Positions 28,134 through 37,103 of a DNA stretch of 64,000 nucleotides are shown here, in pieces. The position numbers and the translations under genes are program-made. Under the pieces are notes generated by a model. The model was not told where the DNA came from and made no database searches. It worked only from the letters and a program-made list of their open reading frames with translations. Source of the DNA: Stenotrophomonas maltophilia (GTDB lineage: Bacteria; Pseudomonadota; Gammaproteobacteria; Xanthomonadales; Xanthomonadaceae); contig NZ_NERD01000002.1 of the NCBI RefSeq assembly GCF_002799155.1, forward strand, positions 1,302,001 to 1,366,000, written 5' to 3'. Within the stretch, counting starts at the first letter, position 1. Each line of letters opens with the position of its first letter.

Positions 28134-28664
28134 TCATTCATTGGAAGGTGCGGTGTCGGCGCCATCGCCGAGCGCGCGCTGCATCTGCACGGTATCCAGC
28201 CAGCGGCCGTGCTTGCGGCCAAGGCCACGGAACACGCCCACCAGCTCGAAGCCGAAGCGTTCGTGCAGCTTGATCGACGCGGTGTTGGTCGGCTCACCGA
28301 TCACCGCCACCATCTGCCGGTAACCACGCGCCACGCAGGCATCGATCAGGGCCTGCAGCAGGCCGGTGCCGACGCCCTGGCCCTGGAAGCGGGCATCGAC
28401 GTAGACCGAGTTCTCCACGGTCCACTGGTAGGCAACGCGGGTGCGGTAGGTGTTGGCGTAGGCATAGCCGGCGACCCGGCCGTCGATCTCGGCGACCAGG
28501 TAGGGGAAACCGCGGTCGATGATGTCGCGCATGCGGCGCAGCATCTCGGGCGCGTCCGGAATGTCGTACTCGTAGGTGTTGACGAAGTCGGTCACTTCCA
28601 CCGCATAGATCGCGGTGATCGCGTCGATGTCGGCCGGGCCGGCATCACGGATGAGGACGGCCAT
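28134..28664 (-). CDS. GNAT N-acetyltransferase, phosphinothricin acetyltransferase-like
   Basis: The 176-residue protein begins MAVLIRDAGPADIDAITAIY and has the acetyl-CoA-binding motif DARFQGQGVGTGLLQALI (near residues 91-108), plus the Pat/YncA-type features ENSVYVDARFQG and GFELVGVFRGLGRKHGRWLDTVQMQ. Relatives acetylate the amino group of phosphinothricin or methionine sulfoximine. The start at 28664 has GAGCCCGCGC upstream and is 14 bases from the aguB stop, so it is co-transcribed with polyamine genes. Whether its substrate is a polyamine or an amino-acid analogue cannot be told from the sequence. Confidence 0.87.
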   Translation of the reverse strand: MAVLIRDAGPADIDAITAIYAVEVTDFVNTYEYDIPDAPEMLRRMRDIIDRGFPYLVAEIDGRVAGYAYANTYRTRVAYQWTVENSVYVDARFQGQGVGTGLLQALIDACVARGYRQMVAVIGEPTNTASIKLHERFGFELVGVFRGLGRKHGRWLDTVQMQRALGDGADTAPSNE

Positions 28665-28678
28665 GCGCGGGCTCCGGC

Positions 28679-29566
28679 TCAGTCGATGTAGCGCTTGAGC
28701 AGGTCGCCGTACGCGTCGATGCGGCGGTCGCGCAGGAACGGCCAGATGCGGCGCACGTGCTCGCTGCGCTGCAGGTCGACATCGCACAGCAGCACGGTGG
28801 CGTCGGTGCCGGCTTCGGCCAGGAACTCGCCCTGCGGGCCGAGCACGTGGCTGTTGCCCCAGAACTGGATGCCCGACGCGCCCAGCGGCGAGGCTTCGTG
28901 GCCGACGCGGTTGCAGCTCAGCACCGGCAGGCCGTTGGCCACGGCGTGGCCGCGGTGGCTCAGCACCCAGGCGTCGCGCTGGCGGGTCTTCTCGTCCTGC
29001 ACATCGTCCGGATCCCAGCCGATCGCGGTCGGGTAGAGCAGCAGTTCAGCACCGGCCAGCGCCATCAGGCGTGCCGCTTCCGGGTACCACTGGTCCCAGC
29101 AGACCAGCACGCCAAGGCGGCCCACCGAGGTGTCGATCGGCGTGAAGCCGATGTCGCCCGGGGTGAAGTAGAACTTCTCGTAGAAGCCCGGATCGTCCGG
29201 GATGTGCATCTTGCGGTACTTGCCGAGCAGGGTGCCATCCTTCTCGAACACCACGGCGGTGTTGTGGTACAGGCCGGCAGCGCGGCGCTCGAACAGCGAG
29301 CCGACCAGTACCACGCCATGCTTCTTCGCCAGCGCGCCCAGGCGCTCGGTGCTCGGGCCCGGAATCGGCTCGGCCAGATCGAACTCGTCCACCGATTCGT
29401 GCTGGCAGAAATACGGGCCGTTGTGCAGTTCCTGCAGCAGCACCAGCTTGGCACCCTGCGCAGCCGCCTCGGCCACGCGTGCTTCGATCACCGCCAGGTT
29501 GGCGGCGGCATCACCGTGGTTGCGCTCCTGGATCAGGGCGACGGTAAGGGGGCTGCGCGAGTTCAT
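28679..29566 (-). CDS. aguB: N-carbamoylputrescine amidohydrolase
   Basis: AguB is a nitrilase-family enzyme that hydrolyses N-carbamoylputrescine to putrescine, CO2 and ammonia. The 295-residue product has the Glu-Lys-Cys triad in the expected contexts: Glu45 in LLQELHNGPYFCQ, Lys118 in KYRKMHIPDDPGF and Cys155 in LVCWDQWYPEAAR. These contexts are specific to the AguB branch. ATG 29566 precedes a normal N terminus. It follows aguA on the same strand across a 164-bp spacer with two SMAG-type hairpins. Together they convert agmatine to putrescine in the cytoplasm. Confidence 0.95.
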   Translation of the reverse strand: MNSRSPLTVALIQERNHGDAAANLAVIEARVAEAAAQGAKLVLLQELHNGPYFCQHESVDEFDLAEPIPGPSTERLGALAKKHGVVLVGSLFERRAAGLYHNTAVVFEKDGTLLGKYRKMHIPDDPGFYEKFYFTPGDIGFTPIDTSVGRLGVLVCWDQWYPEAARLMALAGAELLLYPTAIGWDPDDVQDEKTRQRDAWVLSHRGHAVANGLPVLSCNRVGHEASPLGASGIQFWGNSHVLGPQGEFLAEAGTDATVLLCDVDLQRSEHVRRIWPFLRDRRIDAYGDLLKRYID

Positions 29567-29653
29567 GCGGGGCGTTCCTGCGGGGGAAAAGCAGCATGTT
29601 AGCGCGGATGGGCGGCGACGGCGTGTCGCGCGCTGAATGGGTGCACGCAACCG

Positions 29654-29723
29654 GTAGCGCCGGGCCCTGCCCGGCGGATTTTCCAGATGCCGCTGCGCTC
29701 GCCGGGTATGGCCCGGCGCTACC
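29654..29723. repeat. Inverted pair of SMAG-type hairpins between aguA and aguB
   Basis: GTAGCGCCGGGC..GCCCGGCGGA (29654-29678) and CGCCGGG..CCCGGCGCTAC (29700-29723) are mutually inverted with GTAG at their outer ends. Pairs like this inside operons may affect mRNA stability. Confidence 0.75.
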
Positions 29724-29730
29724 GCGCGAT

Positions 29731-30768
29731 TTACGCCTTCAACAACCCCGCCGGCAGCTGCATGGTGATGCAGTGCAGGCTGCCGTTCTGCCAGATCAGC
29801 GAGCGGCAGGGCACCTGCACGATCTCCCGGCCCGGGTGCGCCTGCGCCAGCACATCGCGGGCCAGATCATCGGCCGGATCGCCATAGGCCGGCATCAGCA
29901 CCGCGCCATTGACGATCAGGTAATTGGCGTACGAGGCGGCCAGGCGGCGGCCTTCGTCGATCACCGGCTGCGCCCACGGTAGCGGGAACAGGCGATACGG
30001 CTGGCCGTCCTTTGTGCGCAGCGCAGCCAGTTCGTTGCCCATCGCCTGCAGTTCGGCGTAGTGCGAGTCGCTCTCGTCGTCGCAGGCCTGGTAGACGATG
30101 CTGTCGGTCGAAGCGAAGCGGGCGAGGGTATCGATGTGCGCGTCGGTGTCGTCGCCTTCCAGGTACCCGTGGTCCAGCCACAGCACGCGGTCCTGCTGCA
30201 GCCAGTCGGCCAGGTCGGCGCTCAGGCTGGCGCGGTCGCGGTCCGGATGGCGCTCGTGCAGGCACTTCCAGGTGGTCAGCAGGGTGCCTTCGCCATCGGT
30301 TTCGATGCCGCCGCCTTCCAGCGCGAACGGAATGCTGCGTACCGGTGCATCGTTGAACACGCCGGCCTGGTCGAGCACGCCTACCAGCTGGTCATCCAGC
30401 GTGGCGTCGAACTTGCCGCCCCAGCCTGTGAAGCGGAAATCCAGCAGCTGGAACCCGCCGTCGGCACGGCGCAGGGTGATCGGGCCGGAGTCGCGCAGCC
30501 AGGTATCGTCGTAGGCGGCCGTGGTGAAGTGGACCTTGTCCATGTCGATGCGGTTGGAGCGCAGCCGCATCTCGGCATAGGTCTCCACATCGTCGTCGGC
30601 CACGCAGATCAGCACCGGCTGGAAGCGGGTGATGGCCGCGACCAGGGCGATGTAGGTCTCTTCCACCTGGCCCAGGCGGTCGGCCCAGTCGGTGTCGGCG
30701 GTGGGCCAGGCAATCAGGACGCCGCTCTGGGCTTCCCACTCGGCAGGAAAACGAAGGGTCTGGTTCAT
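29731..30768 (-). CDS. aguA: Agmatine deiminase
   Basis: AguA removes the imino group of agmatine to give N-carbamoylputrescine and ammonia. The 345-residue protein belongs to the guanidine-modifying (PAD-porph) family. It shows EWEAQSGVLIAWP at the N terminus, DDTWLRDSGPI, LEGGGIETDGEGTLL, HGYLEGDDTDAHID with its catalytic His/Asp, and the nucleophile Cys333 in NGSLHCITMQLP. It starts 39 bases after the stop of a small secreted-protein gene and precedes aguB. The run is therefore an agmatine-to-putrescine unit with arginine decarboxylase elsewhere. Confidence 0.95.
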   Translation of the reverse strand: MNQTLRFPAEWEAQSGVLIAWPTADTDWADRLGQVEETYIALVAAITRFQPVLICVADDDVETYAEMRLRSNRIDMDKVHFTTAAYDDTWLRDSGPITLRRADGGFQLLDFRFTGWGGKFDATLDDQLVGVLDQAGVFNDAPVRSIPFALEGGGIETDGEGTLLTTWKCLHERHPDRDRASLSADLADWLQQDRVLWLDHGYLEGDDTDAHIDTLARFASTDSIVYQACDDESDSHYAELQAMGNELAALRTKDGQPYRLFPLPWAQPVIDEGRRLAASYANYLIVNGAVLMPAYGDPADDLARDVLAQAHPGREIVQVPCRSLIWQNGSLHCITMQLPAGLLKA

Positions 30769-30807
30769 GGTCTCGCTACACAGGCCCGCCCACGGCGGGT
30801 AATGGGA

Positions 30808-31137
30808 TCAACGGATCGGCGGTTTCGGGCCGATTTCGTTCGGGTCCGCCTGGTTGGCCACCACGTTGATCACCTTCTGCTTCTCGAAGTAGACGGTGAA
30901 CTGCGGGTACACCCAGCGGTTGATGGTCGGCCACTGACGCTTCTGCCCGCCACGCGGCTGCAGCTGCTCGCTTGGCGCGCCGAACTGCGCCTGCACCTGC
31001 TGCATGCTCTGGCCACGCACGGGCACGGCACCGGCCGGCTTCTCGCGGGCACGGTCGACAAGCAGGGTATCGGCCAGTGCCGGTGTGGCGGCGGCCAGGG
31101 TGGCCATCACGGCCAGGGCGGACAGGTAACGCTTCAT
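30808..31137 (-). CDS. Conserved hypothetical secreted protein
   Basis: The 109-residue protein has a clear signal peptide (MKRYLSALAVMATLAAATPALA, shown in part) with probable cleavage after ALA at residue 22. The mature part contains GQSMQQVQAQFGAPSEQ, then a tryptophan-containing stretch (RQWPTINRWVYPQFTVYFEKQKVINVV). That G-x-S/T-xx-xV-xxxFG-x-P pattern followed by a beta-strand resembles the SmpA/BamE-like fold, but it lacks a lipobox. I do not recognise a specific function. It is probably secreted to the periplasm and co-transcribed with aguA. Confidence 0.75.
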   Translation of the reverse strand: MKRYLSALAVMATLAAATPALADTLLVDRAREKPAGAVPVRGQSMQQVQAQFGAPSEQLQPRGGQKRQWPTINRWVYPQFTVYFEKQKVINVVANQADPNEIGPKPPIR

Positions 31138-31205
31138 CTCGATCTACTCCCCAGTGGTCAAGAAAGGCGATTACAGCAAAAACGGCAGGAAAAAGCCGCA
31201 TAAAC

Positions 31206-31228
31206 AAAAAACCGCCCGAAGGCGGTTT
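31206..31228 (-). terminator. Terminator of rpmJ (minus strand)
   Basis: Read on the minus strand, ACCGCC-TTCG-GGCGGT is followed by TTTTTG. This is a compact hairpin with a stable TTCG loop, 55 bases after the rpmJ stop. Confidence 0.9.
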
Positions 31229-31282
31229 CTTGCATCGGGTCGGCCCCGCGTAGGGCCAGCCGCAGCCGGAAGGCTGTGAGGC

Positions 31283-31408
31283 TTAGCGCTGACGCGCCTT
31301 GAAACGCGGGTTCGACTTGCAGATAACGAAGATCTTGCCACGACGACGCACGACCTTGCAGTCACGGTGACGGGCCTTCGCCGACTTCAGGGAGGACAGG
31401 ACTTTCAT
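31283..31408 (-). CDS. rpmJ: 50S ribosomal protein L36 (C-minus type)
   Basis: The 41-residue basic protein [18 protein letters not shown].. ending NPRFKARQR is L36. The zinc ribbon of C-plus L36 is broken. The first Cys of the CxxC pair is replaced (RHRDC) and the final His is absent (NPRF instead of PKH), although two Cys remain. It is therefore the YkgO-like, zinc-independent type. It is a single-gene unit away from the main ribosomal operons, with its own terminator. The upstream gap 31409-31605 holds its promoter and that of the divergent cmk. I see no obvious Zur site there. Confidence 0.93.
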   Translation of the reverse strand: MKVLSSLKSAKARHRDCKVVRRRGKIFVICKSNPRFKARQR

Positions 31409-31605
31409 GGCATACCTCGGCGTAAACAGTAGTTGTTCGGGTGGAGCGTGGCCGCGATATGCGAAAGACAATCGGCAGTTGACGCTCGTTCAAGCCCGCC
31501 ATTCTACCGGGCTTTTCCTCGTGGTTTCAAGTGGTTGCACAAAAGATCCCGCTCGGGGCGTCTGGCAGGGGCTAGAATGGCCTCTTCACACGCTCTGGGA
31601 CCCCC

Positions 31606-32283
31606 ATGAATCCACTCGCTCCCGTCCTGACCATCGACGGCCCATCCGGGGCCGGCAAGGGTACCATCAGCCGCATCATCGCGCGCAGGATGGGCTGGCA
31701 TTACCTGGATTCGGGTGCGCTGTACCGGGCGGTGGGGGTGGCTGCAAGCTGGGCCGACATCGATACCTCCGACGCCTCGGCGCTGGTTCGATGCACCTTC
31801 GACACCCACGTTCAGTTTGTCGAGCAGGGTGATGCCATGCGGGTCATGGTCAACGGCACCGATGCCACCGACGAGCTGCGCCTGGAGACCACCGGGGCGC
31901 TGGCCTCGGCCATTGCCGCCATTCCCGAGGTCCGGGCTGCGCTGAAGGAGCGCCAGCGCGCATTCAGGGAGCTGCCGGGCCTGGTCGCCGACGGCCGCGA
32001 CATGGGCACGGTGATCTTCCCGGACGCCTCCTACAAGGTCTTCCTGACCGCCAGTGCCGAGGAGCGCGCCGAGCGCCGGCATAAGCAGTTGAAAGACAAG
32101 GGGGTTTCTGTTAACTTTGATGACCTCCTGCGCGAGATCATGGCCCGCGACGCCCGTGATGCTCAGCGTACCGTGGCGCCCCTGAAGCCGGCAGACGATG
32201 CTGTCCTCATCGACACCACAGGCATCGGCATCGATGATGTCGTTGCCAGAGTGATGGATCTGCTTCCGGTTCCGGCTGCCTGA
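31606..32283 (+). CDS. cmk: Cytidylate kinase
   Basis: Cmk phosphorylates CMP and dCMP with ATP, feeding RNA, DNA and CDP-lipid synthesis. The 225-residue protein has the P-loop GPSGAGKGT (residues 12-20), [10 protein letters not shown], and the CMP-binding [13 protein letters not shown], with the lid [16 protein letters not shown]. It is followed about 200 bases later by rpsA in the same direction, the same order as in E. coli. Confidence 0.95.
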   Translation: MNPLAPVLTIDGPSGAGKGTISRIIARRMGWHYLDSGALYRAVGVAASWADIDTSDASALVRCTFDTHVQFVEQGDAMRVMVNGTDATDELRLETTGALASAIAAIPEVRAALKERQRAFRELPGLVADGRDMGTVIFPDASYKVFLTASAEERAERRHKQLKDKGVSVNFDDLLREIMARDARDAQRTVAPLKPADDAVLIDTTGIGIDDVVARVMDLLPVPAA

Positions 32284-32481
32284 TCCGTTCGCGCGGGAGC
32301 ACTGCCAGCAGCATCGGCGGTGGTCGCGCATAGCAGTGCTGTACCAGCTCCGTCGCGCAATGATGCGTGGCGGTTTTCCTACTACACACGACCTGCGTTT
32401 CCGGGGTCGACCAACAGGCGGGCGGTCGCCATTCCCCTGAAGGGGACGCCACCGACCCATGTGTCCAACAGAGTAAATCTA

Positions 32482-34167
32482 ATGACCGAATCATTTGCCG
32501 AACTGTTTGAAGCCAGCCAGGCCAATCTGGCCAAGCTGAAGCCGGGCGCCATCGTCAGCGGTACCGTTGTTGAAGTCCGCGGCGACGTCGTGGTGATCAA
32601 CGCTGGCCTGAAGTCCGAAGGCATCGTGCCGATCGAACAGTTCCGTAACGACGCTGGCGAAATCGACGTCGCCGAAGGCGACATCGTCAAGGTCGCCCTC
32701 GACTCGATCGAGAACGGCTTCGGCGAAACCGTCCTGTCGCGCGAGAAGGCCAAGCGCGCGATGGTGTGGGACGAGCTGGAAGAAGCGTTGGAAAAGAACG
32801 AAACCATCACCGGCCGCATCAGCGGCAAGGTCAAGGGTGGTTTCACCGTGGACATCAAGGATGTCCGCGCCTTCCTGCCGGGTTCCCTGGTCGATGTGCG
32901 CCCGGTGCGCGATCCGGCCTACCTGGAAGGCAAGGAGCTCGAGTTCAAGCTCATCAAGCTGGACCGCAAGCGTAACAACGTCGTGGTCTCGCGCCGCGCT
33001 GTCGTCGAAAGCGAGCACTCGGAAGAGCGCGAGCAGCTGATGGACAAGCTGCAGGAAGGCGCGATCCTGAAGGGTGTCGTCAAGAACCTGACCGACTACG
33101 GCGCATTCGTGGACCTGGGCGGTATCGACGGCCTGCTGCACATCACCGACATGGCGTGGAAGCGCGTGCGTCACCCGTCGGAAGTCGTGAACGTCGGCGA
33201 CGAGCTGGACGTCCGCGTGCTGAAGTTCGACCGCGAGCGCAACCGCGTTTCGCTGGGCCTGAAGCAGCTGGGCGAGGATCCGTGGGACAACATCGGCCGT
33301 CGTTACCCGGCCAACAGCCGCGTCTTCGGCAAGGTCTCCAACGTCACCGATTACGGTGCGTTCGTTGAGATCGAGCCGGGCGTCGAAGGCCTGGTGCACG
33401 TCTCCGAGATGGATTGGACCAACAAGAACGTCAACCCGTCCAAGGTTGTCCAGGTTGGCGATGAAGTCGAAGTGATGGTGCTGGACGTCGATGAAGAGCG
33501 TCGCCGCATCTCGCTGGGCATGAAGCAGGTTGCCGCCAATCCGTGGGAAACCTTCGCTGCCACCCACAAGAAGGGTGACAAGGTCTCGGGCCAGATCAAG
33601 TCGATCACCGACTTCGGCATCTTCATCGGCCTGGACGGCGGCATCGATGGCCTGGTCCACCTGTCGGACATCAGCTGGAACACCACCGGCGAAGACGTCG
33701 TTCGCAACTTCAAGAAGGGCGATACCCTGGACGCCGTCGTCCTGGCTGTCGATCCGGAGCGCGAGCGCATCTCCCTGGGCGTGAAGCAGCTGGAGCAGGA
33801 TCCGTTCGGCCAGTACATGGCTGCCAATCCGAAGGGCTCCAAGGTCGAAGGCGTGGTGAAGGAAGTCGACGCCAAGGGCGCGATCATCGAGCTGGCTGAC
33901 GGCATCGAAGGTTACGTCTCGGCCCGCGACATCGCCAACGAGCGGGTTGACGACGCCACCCAGCACCTGAAGGTCGGCGACAAGGTCGAAGCCAAGTTCG
34001 TGGGCATGGACCGCAAGGGCCGTACCCTGCAGCTGTCGATCAAGGCCAAGGACGACGCGGAAATGCGCGAAGTGCTGGAGGAATACCAGTCCTCTTCGGC
34101 TTCCAGCGGCACCACCCAGCTGGGCGCGCTGCTGCGTGCACAGCTGAACGGCAACAAGTCCGAGTAA
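32482..34167 (+). CDS. rpsA: 30S ribosomal protein S1
   Basis: S1 binds mRNA on the 30S subunit and helps start translation. The 561-residue protein (557 in E. coli) consists of six S1/OB repeats. Repeats 3-6 show the recognisable [68 protein letters not shown] motifs (each shown as a partial block), with linkers ending RRISLGMKQ or similar. The N terminus [13 protein letters not shown] is typical. The 200-base leader (32284-32481) may carry autoregulation by S1, as known in E. coli, but I cannot identify the element. A hairpin follows the stop. Confidence 0.96.
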   Translation: MTESFAELFEASQANLAKLKPGAIVSGTVVEVRGDVVVINAGLKSEGIVPIEQFRNDAGEIDVAEGDIVKVALDSIENGFGETVLSREKAKRAMVWDELEEALEKNETITGRISGKVKGGFTVDIKDVRAFLPGSLVDVRPVRDPAYLEGKELEFKLIKLDRKRNNVVVSRRAVVESEHSEEREQLMDKLQEGAILKGVVKNLTDYGAFVDLGGIDGLLHITDMAWKRVRHPSEVVNVGDELDVRVLKFDRERNRVSLGLKQLGEDPWDNIGRRYPANSRVFGKVSNVTDYGAFVEIEPGVEGLVHVSEMDWTNKNVNPSKVVQVGDEVEVMVLDVDEERRRISLGMKQVAANPWETFAATHKKGDKVSGQIKSITDFGIFIGLDGGIDGLVHLSDISWNTTGEDVVRNFKKGDTLDAVVLAVDPERERISLGVKQLEQDPFGQYMAANPKGSKVEGVVKEVDAKGAIIELADGIEGYVSARDIANERVDDATQHLKVGDKVEAKFVGMDRKGRTLQLSIKAKDDAEMREVLEEYQSSSASSGTTQLGALLRAQLNGNKSE

Positions 34168-34196
34168 TCGGCCTTACGCTGTTCGTTGTTTCCTGG

Positions 34197-34223
34197 ACGG
34201 CCCGGGCATTGCCCGGGCCGTTT
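34197..34223 (+). terminator. Hairpin between rpsA and ihfB
   Basis: ACGGCCCGGGC (34197-34207) pairs perfectly with GCCCGGGCCGT (34211-34221) around ATT. The T-run is only three bases, so it may be a partial terminator or an mRNA-stabilising end. Confidence 0.72.
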
Positions 34224-34254
34224 CAGGCTGAGATGCCCCTGATGTGAGCCGGTA

Positions 34255-34560
34255 ATGACCAAATCCGAACTGATCGAAATCCTTGCGCGCCGCCAGGCGC
34301 ACCTGAAGGCCGATGATGTCGATCTGGCGGTGAAGTCGTTGCTGGAAATGATGGGCGGATCGCTGTCCGCCGGGGATCGCATCGAAATCCGGGGTTTTGG
34401 CAGCTTCTCGCTGCACTATCGTCCGCCGCGCCTGGGTCGCAACCCGAAGACCGGCGAATCGGTTGCCCTGCCGGGCAAGCATGTCCCCCATTTCAAGCCG
34501 GGCAAGGAACTGCGCGAGCGGGTCAGCAGTGTGCTGCCGCTGGACGCCGATCCGGCCTGA
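34255..34560 (+). CDS. ihfB: Integration host factor subunit beta
   Basis: IHF beta pairs with IHF alpha to bend DNA sharply at specific sites, affecting recombination and transcription. The 101-residue protein has the HU/IHF fold with the arm sequence [27 protein letters not shown] and the DNA-intercalating Pro in NPKTGE. Its position after rpsA is conserved in proteobacteria. lapA follows after 77 bases. Confidence 0.95.
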
Positions 34561-34637
34561 GCCTTCCGTCGCGCCACCGCGTGCGAATCCAGCCGCGAGT
34601 CGGATAAGCTACGGACTCCTGCCACTGGAGCTGTCGC

Positions 34638-34922
34638 ATGAAGGTTTTTCGTCTGCTGGTCCTGCTGGCGGTGCTGATCCTTGGATTGATCATCGGTGCG
34701 GTCAACATGACCGCGATGTCGATCAATCTGCTGTTTACCGAACTGCATACCTCGGTGGGCGTGGCCCTGATCGCTGCGCTGCTGGTCGGTGTCGTGGTCG
34801 GTGCCGGGCTGGTGCTGGTGAGCGTGGTCATTCCGCTCTACGGCCAGCTGCGCCGTGCCAACAAGTCCGCTGTCGCTTCGCCGGCACCGGTTGCTTCCCC
34901 GCAATCTTTTGATGGACGTTGA
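34638..34922 (+). CDS. lapA: Lipopolysaccharide assembly protein A (LapA/YciS)
   Basis: The 94-residue inner-membrane protein has two transmembrane helices (residues about 4-24 and 42-66) separated by a short periplasmic loop, as in DUF1049 proteins. LapA cooperates with LapB in controlling LPS synthesis. It starts after GGAGCTGTCGC and ends six bases before lapB. Confidence 0.88.
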   Translation: MKVFRLLVLLAVLILGLIIGAVNMTAMSINLLFTELHTSVGVALIAALLVGVVVGAGLVLVSVVIPLYGQLRRANKSAVASPAPVASPQSFDGR

Positions 34923-34928
34923 TCGAAG

Positions 34929-36107
34929 ATGGATTTCGTCACCGAGTGGTTCTGGTTCTTCCTGTTCGTTCCGCTGGCCGCACTGGCCGGGTGGGTGATC
35001 GGGCGGCGTGGTGGTCAACGCCACGGTGACAGCCAGGTCAGCCGCCTGTCGAGCACCTATTTCCGTGGCCTGAACTACCTGCTCAACGAGCAGCCGGACA
35101 AGGCCATCGAGCTGTTCCTGCACATCGCCGAGCTGGACAAGGAAACCTTCGAGACCCAGGTCGCGTTGGGCCACCTGTTCCGCCGCCGCGGTGAAGTCGA
35201 CCGCGCCATCCGCCTCCACCAGGGTCTGGTCAACCGCCATGACCTGAGTGACGCGCAGCGCGTGCAGGCGCTGCTGGCGCTGGGCGAGGACTACATGAAG
35301 TCCGGCCTGCTGGATCGTGCCGAGACTGTGTTCACCGAGTTGGCGCAGCTGGATCAACGTGCACCGCAGGCGCTCAAGCACCTGATCGGTATCTACCAGG
35401 CCGAACGCGATTGGGAAAAGGCGATCGACAACGCCACCCGTTTCGAGGACGTCACCGGCGAGCCGATGGGCAAGCTGATCGGGCAGTTCGAGTGCGAGCT
35501 GGCCGAGCGGTTCCGCGGTGCCGGCAAGCTGGAAGAGGCGAGGGCAGCGATCGCCCGGGCCTATCAGGCCGATGCGATGTCGGTGCGCGCCGGTATCATC
35601 GAGGGCCGGCTGGAAACCGACGCGGGGAATCCGGAAGCTGCCGTGCGCGCCTTTGAGCGCGCCGCGCGCAACGATCCTGAGTACCTGCCGGAACTGCTGC
35701 CGGCGTTGATGCAGAACTATCGCAAGGTCGGCGACCTGGCCGGCGCACGTGCCTTCCTGTCGGAGATGACCGAGCATTACCGCGGCATTGCCCCGGTGCT
35801 GGCGTTGACCCGGCTGATGGAAGAGCAGGAGGGCGTGGCTCCGGCCCGTGCCTACCTCGGTCGCCAGCTCAAGGATCGGCCGTCGGTGCGGGGTGAGTCC
35901 GCGCTGATCGACCTGACCCTCGCCGAGGGGGCCGATTCCACCGCCACCCTGCATGACCTCAAGCACATCACCGACCAGTTGCTGGTGCGCAACCCGGCTT
36001 ATCGCTGCACGCGCTGCGGCTTCGGTGCGCGTACCCACCACTGGCAGTGCCCGAGCTGCAAGGAATGGGGAACGGTCAAGCCGCTGCTGAACTACGCGGT
36101 GCTCTGA
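34929..36107 (+). CDS. lapB: Lipopolysaccharide assembly protein B (LapB/YciM)
   Basis: LapB is a membrane-anchored TPR protein that recruits LpxC to the FtsH protease and so limits lipid A synthesis. The 392-residue product has one N-terminal helix (residues 7-23) and about nine TPR repeats in the cytoplasm, starting with STYFRGLNYLLNEQPDKAIE. A C-terminal rubredoxin-like zinc site, CTRCGFGARTHHWQCPSC, has both CxxC pairs intact. It sits directly before lipid-linked sugar genes, four bases from the next start. Confidence 0.94.
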   Translation: MDFVTEWFWFFLFVPLAALAGWVIGRRGGQRHGDSQVSRLSSTYFRGLNYLLNEQPDKAIELFLHIAELDKETFETQVALGHLFRRRGEVDRAIRLHQGLVNRHDLSDAQRVQALLALGEDYMKSGLLDRAETVFTELAQLDQRAPQALKHLIGIYQAERDWEKAIDNATRFEDVTGEPMGKLIGQFECELAERFRGAGKLEEARAAIARAYQADAMSVRAGIIEGRLETDAGNPEAAVRAFERAARNDPEYLPELLPALMQNYRKVGDLAGARAFLSEMTEHYRGIAPVLALTRLMEEQEGVAPARAYLGRQLKDRPSVRGESALIDLTLAEGADSTATLHDLKHITDQLLVRNPAYRCTRCGFGARTHHWQCPSCKEWGTVKPLLNYAVL

Positions 36108-36110
36108 TCC

Positions 36111-37100
36111 ATGCCCTGGCTTGTGATGGGCGCGCTGCTGGGGCTCGCCCTGCTGAGTGCGTTGCTGACCTGGGCTGCACGCGGCTATGCACTGCGCCAG
36201 CAGTTGATGGACCAGCCCGGCGAACGCCGCAGCCATAGCGTCGCCACCCCGCGCGGTGGCGGCATCGCCATCGTCATCAGCCTGCTGGTGACGGCTGGCG
36301 TGGCCATCTGGGCCTGGCCCGAAAGCACGCCCAGTGTGCTGGTGGCCAGCCTTGGGCTGGTGCTGGTGGCCGGCATCGGCTGGTGGGACGACCACAGGCC
36401 CCTGCCGGCGATGCGTCGCCTGCTGGTGCATTTCATCGCTGCGGCGCTGCTGGCCGGCCTGGTCAAGGTGAACGGTGGCAGCTGGCTGTTGGCGGCGCTG
36501 GTGCTGCTGTTCACCGCCTCGCTGATCAACATCTGGAACTTCATGGACGGCATCAATGGCATTGCCGCCAGCCAGGCCGTCGTGGCGATGCTGGGGCTGG
36601 TGCCGGTGCTGCCCTGGCCGTACTCACTTGCCGCTGTGGCCCTGGGGCTGGCGTGCCTCGGATTTCTGCCGTTCAACTTCCCTCGGGCCCGGATCTTCAT
36701 GGGCGATGTCGGAAGTGGCGCGCTGGGGTATGCGGTCGCCGCCGTGCTGGCGCTCGCCAGCGTGCGGACCGATATCAACTGGCTGCTGCTGCTGGTACCG
36801 GTTTCGCCGTTCCTTGTGGACGCGGGCTTCACACTGCTGGCGCGCATCATTTCAGGACAACGCTGGATGGAACCCCATACCCAGCATGTCTACCAGCGCG
36901 CGGTGCAGGCAGGAGCCAGTCACCCCCAGGTGACAGGGATGTACTTTGCTTTGGGCCTGTTCAGTATTACAGTGTTCAATGTCTGCTCCAATTTGCAGCC
37001 GAGGTGGGAGGCTGCCGTGGCGATCGCGTGGTTCATCGCGCTGAGCGTCCTCTGGCTCCTCCTGCGCAATGGAATGCGCCACCGACAAGGAATTACCTGA
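36111..37100 (+). CDS. WecA/WbpL-like undecaprenyl-phosphate sugar-1-phosphate transferase
   Basis: This 329-residue polytopic protein (about ten helices) is of the MraY/WecA family, which moves a sugar-1-phosphate from a UDP-sugar to undecaprenyl phosphate to start O-antigen or other glycan synthesis. The key motifs are WWDDHRPLPAMRRL (Asp pair), NIWNFMDGINGIA and RARIFMGDVGSGALGY. A cytoplasmic His-rich loop is WMEPHTQHVYQRAVQAGASH, as in WbpL-type enzymes. Which sugar is used cannot be read. It is part of the lapA-lapB to galU run with spacings of three to six bases. Confidence 0.87.
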   Translation: MPWLVMGALLGLALLSALLTWAARGYALRQQLMDQPGERRSHSVATPRGGGIAIVISLLVTAGVAIWAWPESTPSVLVASLGLVLVAGIGWWDDHRPLPAMRRLLVHFIAAALLAGLVKVNGGSWLLAALVLLFTASLINIWNFMDGINGIAASQAVVAMLGLVPVLPWPYSLAAVALGLACLGFLPFNFPRARIFMGDVGSGALGYAVAAVLALASVRTDINWLLLLVPVSPFLVDAGFTLLARIISGQRWMEPHTQHVYQRAVQAGASHPQVTGMYFALGLFSITVFNVCSNLQPRWEAAVAIAWFIALSVLWLLLRNGMRHRQGIT

Positions 37101-37103
37101 CTT

